Source: an uncultured Gammaproteobacteria bacterium (GTDB taxonomy: Bacteria; Pseudomonadota; Gammaproteobacteria; Acidiferrobacterales; CAJVXG01). Taken from it: DNA of 7,298 bases. Made by a program: the position numbers and the translations under genes. Under the pieces are notes generated by a model, which saw only the letters and a list, made by a program, of their open reading frames with translations, ran no database searches and was not told where the DNA came from. The DNA is taken from contig CAJVXG010000078.1 of NCBI GenBank assembly GCA_913009215.1, positions 1 through 7,298 of the forward strand, given 5' to 3'. Below are positions 1 through 5,800 of this stretch, in pieces; positions within the stretch are counted from its first letter, which is position 1, and the number at the start of each line of letters is the position of its first letter.

Positions 1-138
1 GGTGGGCGCCGGTGTTGTCGGTATTTTCAACGGGGCAGGGGTCCGCCAGTAAGTCCATATTTTATAGCTGAGACCCACTACAAACAGCGCGGTGGCTGCG
101 TAGAATAATATTGCATACGTAATGGATGCTGCTGACAT
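1..138 (-). CDS. dsrM: DsrM, membrane subunit of the DsrMKJOP complex (N-terminal 46 residues only)
   Basis: Partial gene running off the left edge of the window. The visible peptide begins MSAASITYAILFYAATALF, a hydrophobic stretch at about residues 6-24 fitting a first transmembrane helix, followed by a basic/aromatic patch and the segment TPAPLKIPTTPAPT. I recognise this proline-rich segment after the first helix as typical of DsrM N-termini. In the family, DsrM is a NarI-like di-heme cytochrome b in the cytoplasmic membrane; with the iron-sulfur subunit DsrK it exchanges electrons between quinones and the DsrC trisulfide/thiols. The start is supported by a GGGGAG sequence about 10 nt upstream and by its position directly after dsrC, as in the A. 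vinosum order dsrABEFHCMKLJOP. The rest of the gene and its heme ligands are outside the window. Confidence 0.88.
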   Translation of the reverse strand, partial: MSAASITYAILFYAATALFVVGLSYKIWTYWRTPAPLKIPTTPAPT

Positions 139-174
139 GGCTACATTGCTCCCCGAATACTCAAGCGGCTACTA

Positions 175-197
175 AACGTGGGGGCTGGCCCCACGTT
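175..197 (-). promoter_or_regulatory. Perfect 9-bp inverted repeat between dsrC and dsrM
   Basis: AACGTGGGG (175-183) pairs perfectly with CCCCACGTT (189-197) around a 5-nt loop. It begins 10 nt after the dsrC stop codon and ends about 36 nt before the dsrM start. On the minus strand the stem is followed by TTAGTAG, so there is no convincing U-tract for a full rho-independent terminator. The likely roles are 3'-end protection of a dsrC message or partial attenuation that keeps dsrC transcript above the membrane-complex genes. The structure is seen directly; the function is inferred. Confidence 0.6.
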
Positions 198-206
198 CGT
201 TTGGCC

Positions 207-539
207 TTATACACAACCCGTCGGTTTTGGCAAACCGGCAATTTTACATGCTTGTTTGGCAGGGCCATACGGAAACAGTTCATACAGGTACTTGCTGTTA
301 CCCTTGTCTTTGCCAAGCTTTTTACCAATCGCTTTGGTTAATACACGTACAGCAGGAGCGATTTGATACTCTTCGTAGTATTCACGCAGGAAATTTACCA
401 CTTCCCAGTGATTAGTTGACATGTCGATACCTTCCGCTTCGGCCAGCGCTGTGGCTGCTTCTTCGGACCATTCACTCAGGTTAGCCAGATAACCTTCTTC
501 ATCGGTTTCAAGGCTTTTACCACCCACTTCAATAGGCAT
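207..539 (-). CDS. dsrC: DsrC, sulfur-carrier protein of the reverse dissimilatory sulfite reductase pathway
   Basis: 110 residues, the normal size for DsrC/TusE proteins. The N-terminus reads MPIEVGGKSLETDEEG, the middle holds the very conserved NFLREYYEEYQIAPAVRVL block (about residues 49-67), and the C-terminal arm is CKIAGLPKPTGCV. Both redox-active cysteines are present, Cys98 and the penultimate Cys109, 11 residues apart as in true DsrC; TusE proteins keep only the last. DsrC takes persulfide sulfur from DsrEFH, presents it to DsrAB for oxidation to sulfite, and is thought to return as a trisulfide or disulfide to DsrMK in the membrane. It lies between dsrH (36 nt upstream) and dsrM. 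The start is fixed by a GAGGAGG ribosome-binding site 9 nt upstream, among the strongest in the window, consistent with DsrC being needed in excess over the enzymes. Confidence 0.97.
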   Translation of the reverse strand: MPIEVGGKSLETDEEGYLANLSEWSEEAATALAEAEGIDMSTNHWEVVNFLREYYEEYQIAPAVRVLTKAIGKKLGKDKGNSKYLYELFPYGPAKQACKIAGLPKPTGCV

Positions 540-548
540 TTTGAACTA

Positions 549-555
549 CCTCCTC
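549..555 (-). promoter_or_regulatory. Strong Shine-Dalgarno site of dsrC
   Basis: On the minus strand GAGGAGG precedes the dsrC ATG by 9 nt. It is longer than the sites of dsrE, dsrF and dsrH, which have only AGAGG, GGGGG and AAGGGG, and it confirms the dsrC start. Confidence 0.8.
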
Positions 556-575
556 GGTTTAGAATATATAAAAAG

Positions 576-884
576 TTATAGCCAGGACTGAACTCTGTCG
601 TTTTCTGTTGCCAGATTCACAAAACCGGCATAGTCAACGACGTTCACACCATCGATTAATTTGTTTTCCTCGATACCGCGAGCCTTCAGATCACCACCTA
701 AAACATAAAATTTGATGTCTTTCATGGCATCTTCCACAATGCCAGACTTCTGCGTGCCTTTAAGGGCGCCGTAGACACCATCCTCAATCATCAGAACACT
801 GCTGCCTCCTTTGGCCAGACGCAGACAGGCTTCTAATGTATTGCGATCCGTGGGAGATTTGTTAACAGTATGTAGTGTTGCCAT
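576..884 (-). CDS. dsrH: DsrH, TusB-like subunit of the DsrEFH sulfurtransferase
   Basis: 102 residues, the usual length for DsrH/TusB. It starts MATLHTVNKSPTDRNTLEAC, which puts a cysteine at residue 20, the position of the conserved DsrH cysteine in A. vinosum. This is followed by a GGSSVLMIEDGVYGAL segment (26-41) typical of the DsrE/DsrF-like fold and a terminal VNLATENDRVQSWL. DsrH forms an alpha2-beta2-gamma2 hexamer with DsrE and DsrF in the cytoplasm that relays sulfane sulfur to DsrC. The gene follows dsrF by 15 nt and precedes dsrC by 36 nt. The ATG has AAGGGG at 893-898 with 8-nt spacing. It is the only cysteine in the protein, so any sulfur binding must be at Cys20. Confidence 0.95.
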   Translation of the reverse strand: MATLHTVNKSPTDRNTLEACLRLAKGGSSVLMIEDGVYGALKGTQKSGIVEDAMKDIKFYVLGGDLKARGIEENKLIDGVNVVDYAGFVNLATENDRVQSWL

Positions 885-899
885 TAAATCATCCCCTTA

Positions 900-1307
900 C
901 TAGAAGTTATACAGCACATCTTGCTGTTCCATGATGTCAGCCAACTCACTGGAACTGACAACCTTGATAGAGTCTTTCTCGGCATAGTCCTCATCTTCGT
1001 CCTCATAGGTGAGGTGCATCAGATCATCCAGGGCAAGGCCACGCGCCTCCAGCGACTCTTTTTCTACAAAAATCTGGGTAACCTCAAAGTCACCCAATGC
1101 AGAGTAGGTCGGCGAGAAATTTTTCATACCGATATCGTTGGTATCCTGGCCCTTAAGCAGTTGGTATATGCCATCGTCAATAAAGGCCATGCTGACATCC
1201 TGTTCAAAGGCGGCACCGATTAATACCACTTCCAGCGATTCCCACGCGTAGATGGTGCCGTAAGGCGCCCTTCGATTTATATACATTAATTTCTTGGTAA
1301 CCGACAT
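900..1307 (-). CDS. dsrF: DsrF, TusC-like subunit of the DsrEFH sulfurtransferase
   Basis: 135 residues. The N-terminus, with NRRAPYGTIYAWESLEVVLI (11-30) and then DDGIYQLLKGQDT (44-56), is the recognisable DsrF/TusC signature. Together with DsrE and DsrH it forms the cytoplasmic hexameric sulfur relay that delivers sulfur to DsrC. I find no cysteine at all in this protein, so it must be a structural subunit and not a sulfur carrier; this fits family knowledge that the sulfur-binding cysteines lie in DsrE and DsrH. Residues about 101-112 form a strongly acidic run (YEDEDEDYAEKD), probably a surface loop longer than in TusC. The start ATG is 12 nt after dsrE, and a GGGGG sequence between the two genes serves as its ribosome-binding site. 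Confidence 0.94.
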   Translation of the reverse strand: MSVTKKLMYINRRAPYGTIYAWESLEVVLIGAAFEQDVSMAFIDDGIYQLLKGQDTNDIGMKNFSPTYSALGDFEVTQIFVEKESLEARGLALDDLMHLTYEDEDEDYAEKDSIKVVSSSELADIMEQQDVLYNF

Positions 1308-1319
1308 TATAACGCCCCC

Positions 1320-1712
1320 TTAATCGCCAAAGACCAGCAGGCGGTCACTTTGGATGCCTGCCTCGATTAATTGACCCAGACCAGAGATGCGAAAACCGGG
1401 CGCAATATTATCGGTATCCTTACCGTTGCGTTTGGCTTCATCGGCATCGGCGATACCGCGACGCTGGGCAGCGGCAACACAGACGACAAGATCGAGGTCG
1501 TGTTTTTCAGCCAACTCCGTCCAGCGATTAACGATATTACGATCGTCCTGGGGCGGAGCGGTCAGTCGTGTACCGTTATGCACGCCATCATGATAGAAGA
1601 ATATACGGAAAATCTCATGGCCGTTATCCAATGCGGCCTTGATAAAATGATAGGCCGTATCGGAGGCCTCATGAGTATAAGGCCCTTCGTTAATCTGGAT
1701 TCCAAATTTCAT
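1320..1712 (-). CDS. dsrE: DsrE, catalytic TusD-like subunit of the DsrEFH sulfurtransferase
   Basis: 130 residues beginning MKFGIQINEGPYTHEASDTA, the typical start of DsrE/TusD proteins. The segment LDLVVCVAAAQRRG places a single cysteine at residue 78, the same number as the essential sulfur-binding Cys78 of A. vinosum DsrE. HDGVHNGTRL (41-50) and the terminal LIEAGIQSDRLLVFGD are also family-like. DsrE accepts persulfide sulfur (in the family from a rhodanese/TusA route) and passes it to Cys109 of DsrC. The gene sits 23 nt after dsrB and 12 nt before dsrF, so the six genes from dsrB on are almost certainly co-transcribed. AGAGG about 10 nt upstream supports the start. Confidence 0.96.
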   Translation of the reverse strand: MKFGIQINEGPYTHEASDTAYHFIKAALDNGHEIFRIFFYHDGVHNGTRLTAPPQDDRNIVNRWTELAEKHDLDLVVCVAAAQRRGIADADEAKRNGKDTDNIAPGFRISGLGQLIEAGIQSDRLLVFGD

Positions 1713-1735
1713 TAAAGCTATACCTCTATAAATAT

Positions 1736-2818
1736 CTAGAAACGAATATGGGTAGAGGCATTCAGGCTCTTACGAGAACCGCGCCAATTATCGATATGAT
1801 ATTTGGTAAATGGCAGTTCAGTCAGCTCGAAAAATCGTGGCCAACCGATACGCTCAACCCAGTCACCAACACGTTCCCAGTCGCGTGCGTCCTGCTGGTA
1901 AACACGCAGGATATTCTTGACGATCGCTGCAGTTTCAGGCCACCGTGGCGGATTATTCGGGATACCGGCCGCGACCAGTTTATGAAACATGGGTTTACTA
2001 CGGGCATTGGAGTTTTTGCCGCCAACCCAGATAGCAATCTTGGAGTGCTCGGGGTCGTTGATTTGCATCGGTGGGCACGGTGGGAAACAGGCGCCACAGC
2101 ACATGCATTTTTTCTCATCCACTTCCAGGGATGGCTTGCCATTGACCATGGCCGGCCGGATTGCCGCTACCGGGCAGCGGGCGACCACAGAAGGTCGTTC
2201 ACAGACGTTCGACACCAGGTCATGGTTGATCTTCGGTGGCTTGGTGTGTTGGATATTAATGGCAATATCGCCCTGGCCGCCACAGTTAATCTGGCAGCAG
2301 GAGGTGGTGATATGGACCCGGTTCGGCATACGTTCGTGGGTGAATTCCTCATAGAGCTCGTCCATCAGTGACTTGACGACACCAGCGGCGTCGGTGGCCG
2401 GGATATCGCAGTGCAACCAGCCCTGGGTGTGGGAAATCATGGTGATAGAGTTCCCGGTTCCCCCGACCGGGTAACCGGCGTCTTCAAAGGCCTGGATCAG
2501 CGGGGCTACCTTTTTTTCCTCGGTAACGCTGACTTCCATATTCGAACGAATAGTGAAATGAACGTGACCATCGGCGTATTCATCGATAATGTCACACAAC
2601 AGATCCAGTTCGTAGGGCCCCAGTTGGCGCTGAGTGCTCACACGGACGGTCCAGACCTCATCACCGCTCTTGGCAACGTGATGCAGGACGCCGGGACGTG
2701 GGCGGTCATGGTATTTCCATTGACCGTAATTCTTGATATAGGCCGGGTGCATATACTGGAAGGCGTCAGGAACACCACTTTCAATGGGTGACCGCGGTGT
2801 GGCTTTTGCTTCAGTCAT
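1736..2818 (-). CDS. dsrB: DsrB, beta subunit of (reverse-type) dissimilatory sulfite reductase
   Basis: 360 residues, a normal DsrB length. The siroheme-linked [4Fe-4S] site shows the beta-subunit pattern: Cys137 (in WLHCDIPA), then CCQINC giving Cys174, Cys175 and Cys179. A ferredoxin-type [4Fe-4S] domain follows with Cys215 (RCPVAAI) and Cys238, Cys241 and Cys244 in CMCCGACFPPC. The C-terminal region (about 290-350) is the conserved WPETAAIVKNI/WVERIGWPRFFEL segment. DsrB forms the cytoplasmic alpha2-beta2 enzyme with DsrA and carries the catalytically active siroheme. A TTG 12 nt farther upstream stays in frame, but it lies inside TTGGAGG, so I chose the ATG at 2816-2818, which has that GGAGG 5 nt upstream. 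A 91-nt gap with a hairpin separates it from dsrA, which is unusually wide for subunits of one enzyme. Confidence 0.97.
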   Translation of the reverse strand: MTEAKATPRSPIESGVPDAFQYMHPAYIKNYGQWKYHDRPRPGVLHHVAKSGDEVWTVRVSTQRQLGPYELDLLCDIIDEYADGHVHFTIRSNMEVSVTEEKKVAPLIQAFEDAGYPVGGTGNSITMISHTQGWLHCDIPATDAAGVVKSLMDELYEEFTHERMPNRVHITTSCCQINCGGQGDIAINIQHTKPPKINHDLVSNVCERPSVVARCPVAAIRPAMVNGKPSLEVDEKKCMCCGACFPPCPPMQINDPEHSKIAIWVGGKNSNARSKPMFHKLVAAGIPNNPPRWPETAAIVKNILRVYQQDARDWERVGDWVERIGWPRFFELTELPFTKYHIDNWRGSRKSLNASTHIRF

Positions 2819-2823
2819 AATAA

Positions 2824-2828
2824 CCTCC
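2824..2828 (-). promoter_or_regulatory. Ribosome-binding site that fixes the dsrB start
   Basis: GGAGG on the minus strand lies 5 nt before the ATG at 2816-2818. It overlaps the alternative in-frame TTG codon (2828-2830), which argues against starting at the TTG. Confidence 0.8.
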
Positions 2829-2860
2829 AAAAACTGTCAGGTATTTTATTCGCTTAAAAC

Positions 2861-2892
2861 AAGGCCCGCTCAATTAAATTCAAGCGGGCCTT
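2861..2892 (-). terminator. Terminator-like hairpin between dsrA and dsrB
   Basis: AAGGCCCGCT (2861-2870) and AGCGGGCCTT (2883-2892) form a perfect 10-bp GC-rich stem with a 12-nt AT-rich loop. On the minus strand the stem is followed by GTTTT (2856-2860), and on the plus strand by TTGTTTT, so it can act as a rho-independent terminator in either direction. It begins 17 nt after the dsrA stop codon and lies upstream of the dsrB ribosome-binding site. It may attenuate the operon, stabilise the dsrA 3' end after processing, or stop antisense transcription coming through dsrB. The structure is directly visible; which role applies is inference. Confidence 0.6.
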
Positions 2893-2909
2893 TTGTTTTC
2901 CTAATTTAT

Positions 2910-4217
2910 TTAACCAGCGGCTTTACGCTGGGTCCACTTGTCCGCTTCGGCATCCCAATCGTCCATGCGCACATAAGAGCTTTCGCGTGGGTGATTGATC
3001 ATGTTTGGATCGACATCTATACCAATGCCTTCCAGGAAGTTGACCAGGCCAATACGCTCAATCATTTCACCGGTACGCTCATGCTCTAATGCATTCTCGG
3101 CGAAGAAGTCGATGGTATCGGCACCGATCTCCACCAAACGCTCGTAGTCCTCGTCTGTTTCCAGTTTCATAAAAGGAACAATAACGGTACCCATAGTATC
3201 ACCGATCTTCAGGGTACGTTTACCGCCAATTAATATGGAAACACCCTTGTCATCACCAGGGGCCAGGGCCTTGGTCATAACATTGATACAGTGCATGCAA
3301 CGGACACAGTTTCGATTATCGACTTCCAGGGTGTCGTCATCGTGCAATGACAGGGCGTTGGTTGGACAACGGCTAATAACATTATCAATAACGTATTTTC
3401 GACTCTTGTCTTTGATATAGGCCTTGACCTCTTTTTGGTCCACCTTCATGTCGTCACGCCAGGTACCGATTACGGCCATGTCGGCACGCTGGATAGAGTT
3501 CATGCAATCATTAGGACAGCCCGAGACCTTGAATTTAAACTTATAGGGCAGAGCCGGGCGGTGCATATCATCCAGAAATTCGTTGACAAGTAAGCGGTGG
3601 ATCTTTTGTTCGCTGGCACAGGAATGTTCGCAGCGGGCGGCGCCAACACAGGACATGCTGGTGCGGACTGCGGGACCTGCGCCACCAAGATCGAAACCGT
3701 ATTCATTAATCTCATCAAAAAAGCCTTGTATGTTTTCGGTATCTGTACCAATAAACATGATATCGCCACTTTGACCATGGAAGGCGATCATGCCAGAACC
3801 ATACTTTTGCCATGTGCTTGAGAGACGTCGTAATAGATCGGTGCTGTAGTGCATACCCGCTGGCGGCTGAACACGTACGGTGTGAAATTCTTTTGCTTCA
3901 GGAAACATGGCAGAGCCATCGGGACCCATCAACTCGGTGAACCGGGGAATAATGCCGCCACCGTAGCCGAAGATGCTGACGGTGCCGCCTTTCCAGTATC
4001 CCACACGGGTTTTATAGGAGTGTTCCAACTGTCCCAGCAGATCGACCATCATATTGTTTCCCATGGCCATACGTTTAATGCTGGTGACGAAGCTTGGCCA
4101 CGGACCGCTTTCCAGTTGATCCAACATCGGGGTATCGGGAAAAGCTTTCTCGGATGTTTTTTCTTTGGGCATGTAGCTGCAGTGTTTATCCGGATTCTTT
4201 GGTTTCTGCTGTGCCAT
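2910..4217 (-). CDS. dsrA: DsrA, alpha subunit of (reverse-type) dissimilatory sulfite reductase
   Basis: 435 residues, close to the usual DsrA size. The sulfite reductase siroheme/[4Fe-4S] motif Cx5C...Cx3C is complete: Cys190 and Cys196 in SCVGAARC, and Cys234 and Cys238 in GCPNDC. The inserted ferredoxin domain has Cys284 (RCPTNAL) followed by Cys304, Cys307 and Cys310 in CVRCMHC. With DsrB it makes the cytoplasmic enzyme that oxidises DsrC-bound sulfur to sulfite in sulfur oxidisers; the same fold works in reverse in sulfate reducers. The oxidative direction here is inferred from the neighbouring dsrEFH. It is the first gene of the operon, and the ATG is preceded by AGGAGG (4224-4229) with 6-nt spacing. 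No truncation or missing ligand is seen. Confidence 0.97.
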   Translation of the reverse strand: MAQQKPKNPDKHCSYMPKEKTSEKAFPDTPMLDQLESGPWPSFVTSIKRMAMGNNMMVDLLGQLEHSYKTRVGYWKGGTVSIFGYGGGIIPRFTELMGPDGSAMFPEAKEFHTVRVQPPAGMHYSTDLLRRLSSTWQKYGSGMIAFHGQSGDIMFIGTDTENIQGFFDEINEYGFDLGGAGPAVRTSMSCVGAARCEHSCASEQKIHRLLVNEFLDDMHRPALPYKFKFKVSGCPNDCMNSIQRADMAVIGTWRDDMKVDQKEVKAYIKDKSRKYVIDNVISRCPTNALSLHDDDTLEVDNRNCVRCMHCINVMTKALAPGDDKGVSILIGGKRTLKIGDTMGTVIVPFMKLETDEDYERLVEIGADTIDFFAENALEHERTGEMIERIGLVNFLEGIGIDVDPNMINHPRESSYVRMDDWDAEADKWTQRKAAG

Positions 4218-4631
4218 CGGTGACCTCCTGATTTAATCGGTTCTCGTAACGATTGCCTGGTTCATGGACTTTACAGCGCCAAGTCTAAGCCTCCGGCCAT
4301 GGTTCGTTAATCCTTCTTTGGGGAGGGTTAAAAACCGGCAGCAACCTACCCAAAAGAGATATTCCCCTACCGTGTATATTGGTATAGTAGTTATTGCTTA
4401 TATTACAAACTTAATAGAAACAATAGCTTATAAATCTATTTCGCTTTCTGTCAGTAGCACCCATCGGGATGCTTGAAATTTCCGCTTCCGCCCACACCCC
4501 ATAAGGGAGCTTTTTCTGGCGGTCTCTATACATTAAATTGGGTGTTGCAGGGTGGCTGTGTGAGGCAGCAGTCCGTAACCCCAAACACCCACTATTTTAG
4601 GGCGCGAATTTTACCAGTATGATGTAGAACT
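4218..4631. promoter_or_regulatory. Divergent intergenic region holding the dsr promoter and the promoter of the plus-strand gene set
   Basis: These 414 bp separate dsrA (minus) from the dioxygenase gene (plus), so both promoters should be here. The stretch at about 4375-4440 is clearly AT-rich and has promoter-like words on both strands. On the minus strand TTGTAA and TATACC are 16 nt apart (4411 down to 4384). On the plus strand TTGGTA (4379-4384) and TATTAC (4401-4406) are also 16 nt apart. Each matches the sigma-70 hexamers at only 4 of 6 positions, so the assignments are weak and the two would overlap. Toward the plus-strand gene there is a small imperfect hairpin (4456-4473) and a long-range 8-bp inverted repeat (4539-4591). 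I see no tRNA, CRISPR repeat or convincing coding sequence here. Confidence 0.5.
4539..4591 (+). other. Inverted repeat enclosing a GC-rich segment upstream of the dioxygenase gene
   Basis: TGGGTGTT (4539-4546) is perfectly complementary to AACACCCA (4584-4591). The 37 nt between them contain a possible inner GCTG/CAGC stem (4555-4558 with 4566-4569). The element ends about 40 nt before the GTG start at 4632 and could be a structured 5' leader or a regulator site. I do not recognise it as a known riboswitch or small RNA. Confidence 0.3.
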
Positions 4632-5585
4632 GTGAACAGGCCTGATCAAAAAATTAAAGACATTCTGACTGATAACCCGTTACTGCTTGAAAACGAGGAC
4701 AGTTACCAATCCTGGCGGACGCAAAAGCTGGCCGACTACCCCAAAACCGCTCAGGAATTGGTGGTCAGGATCAATGATCCGCAGGCCTTGTGTGCGGAAG
4801 AAGCCAAGTCCCTGACTCGGGTACTACGCAAAACTAATATGGCGATCTACCAGGGTCCGGCATGCCGTGCCGATAAAACCATCCCGCGTGCATTCGCCAG
4901 ACAGTTTGGCCTGCAACGTCTGGATCCGAATATGCTGGCCGACGACGATGGCATTACCTCATTGCATGTTGTCGACAGTAAACAACAACGTGGCTATATT
5001 CCGTATTCCAATAAACGCCTGTTATGGCACACCGACGGTTATTATAATCTGCCGTCACACTGGATCCGGGCGTTTATTTTGCATTGTGTAGAGCCCGCCC
5101 ACACCGGCGGCGAGAACGCCTTACTGGATCATGAATTGGTCTACTTATTTATGCGCGACAGCCACCCGGAATACATTGCGGCATTAATGCACCCGCAGGC
5201 GATGACGATTCCGACCAATACCGAAACCCACGAACGGGAAAGACCGGCACAGGCCGGACCGGTTTTCTCCATCGACCCCGATACCGGTTGTCTGCATATG
5301 CGCTACACTGCGCGCCGGCGCAGCATTATCTGGCGCGACGATGAGGTTACTCGCAAGGCCGTGGCCTGGCTTGAGGATTTTATGCAGGGCGAGAATCCGT
5401 ATATATTTCGCCACGGCCTGTCATCGGGTCAGGGTATACTTTGTAATAATGTATTGCACAGTCGAACGGCCTTTGAAGACCCACCTGGTCAAGGACAACA
5501 GCGTCTGTTGTATCGAGGTCGATACTATGACCGCATTGCCGGTACAGAACTGGATACCATACAAAAGGTAACCGAGATATGTTAA
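4632..5585 (+). CDS. TauD/TfdA-family Fe(II)/2-oxoglutarate-dependent dioxygenase
   Basis: 317 residues, a normal length for the family. The iron-binding facial triad is visible: His133 and Asp135 in LLWHTDGYYN and the distal His276 in NNVLHSRTAFED. Arg291 in RLLYRGRYYDRI lies 15 residues on and is the probable 2-oxoglutarate carboxylate ligand. Family members oxidise small substrates such as taurine, alkyl sulfonates or betaines with O2 and 2-oxoglutarate, releasing succinate and CO2; the substrate here cannot be read from sequence. The first 60 or so residues are an N-terminal extension without recognised motifs. The GTG at 4632 is the only plausible start, since an in-frame stop lies just upstream at 4620-4622, and no clear Shine-Dalgarno site is present. 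The gene overlaps the next by 7 nt and opens the plus-strand set beginning opposite dsrA, suggesting a role linked to sulfur oxidation, or in regulation of or protection from sulfur intermediates. Confidence 0.88.
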   Translation: MNRPDQKIKDILTDNPLLLENEDSYQSWRTQKLADYPKTAQELVVRINDPQALCAEEAKSLTRVLRKTNMAIYQGPACRADKTIPRAFARQFGLQRLDPNMLADDDGITSLHVVDSKQQRGYIPYSNKRLLWHTDGYYNLPSHWIRAFILHCVEPAHTGGENALLDHELVYLFMRDSHPEYIAALMHPQAMTIPTNTETHERERPAQAGPVFSIDPDTGCLHMRYTARRRSIIWRDDEVTRKAVAWLEDFMQGENPYIFRHGLSSGQGILCNNVLHSRTAFEDPPGQGQQRLLYRGRYYDRIAGTELDTIQKVTEIC

Positions 5586-5779
5586 ATCTGAGTGAAATCA
5601 TGTTGCAGCATCACAATATCGATACCTTCGAGGAATTATTGGCCATGGTGAAGCAAAAGGCCGGCGGCGGCGAGATATTTTTCCGCATTGATGTGAAACC
5701 GCCGTATCCGGACACCCCGCCCAACTGGGAAGACCGGCTGGAAGGGGCCTTTGTTGGCATTAACTCGGTAACCCGGTAA
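5579..5779 (+). CDS. Small conserved-looking acidic protein of unknown function (66 aa)
   Basis: 66 residues starting MLNLSEIMLQHHNIDTFEEL. A predicted helix (about 4-27) is followed by a short beta-like segment, GEIFFRIDVK (31-40), and a proline-rich stretch PPYPDTPPNWEDRLEGAF (41-58). It has no cysteine, so it cannot be a persulfide carrier like DsrC or TusA, and it has no transmembrane segment or signal peptide. Its ATG lies inside the 3' end of the dioxygenase gene, a 7-nt overlap that implies translational coupling; AAGG about 10 nt upstream could serve as ribosome-binding site. Its codon use and reading frame look real and the overlap supports it. I do not recognise a named family; a small accessory or adaptor protein for the dioxygenase or the downstream products is a guess. 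Confidence 0.75.
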   Translation: MLNLSEIMLQHHNIDTFEELLAMVKQKAGGGEIFFRIDVKPPYPDTPPNWEDRLEGAFVGINSVTR

Positions 5780-5800
5780 CCATTATCTAACTGATAACAT

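Noticed and set aside
1748..2371. 207-codon open frame on the plus strand opposite dsrB
   Set aside because: It lies wholly antisense to dsrB, whose cofactor cysteines and length are intact; the peptide shows no recognisable motif and there is no ribosome-binding site.
2828..2830. In-frame TTG as start of dsrB
   Set aside because: The TTG overlaps the GGAGG that serves the ATG 12 nt downstream, so it would remove the ribosome-binding site.
3849..4223. 124-codon open frame on the plus strand opposite the start of dsrA
   Set aside because: Antisense shadow of a clearly coding dsrA N-terminus.
4456..4473. Small hairpin AGCACCC/GGGATGCT in the intergenic region
   Set aside because: Imperfect with a bulge and only a 3-nt loop; no T-tract and no placement that suggests a terminator. 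Could be chance.
4264..4476. 70-codon open frame in the divergent intergenic region with a hydrophobic stretch
   Set aside because: No Shine-Dalgarno site, unusual composition driven by the AT-rich promoter core, and it overlaps the expected dsr promoter and leader. A real small membrane protein cannot be fully excluded.
5579..5779. Treating the 66-aa protein as a DsrC-type sulfur carrier because of its neighbours
   Set aside because: It has no cysteine and no resemblance to the DsrC blocks seen in the 207-539 product.
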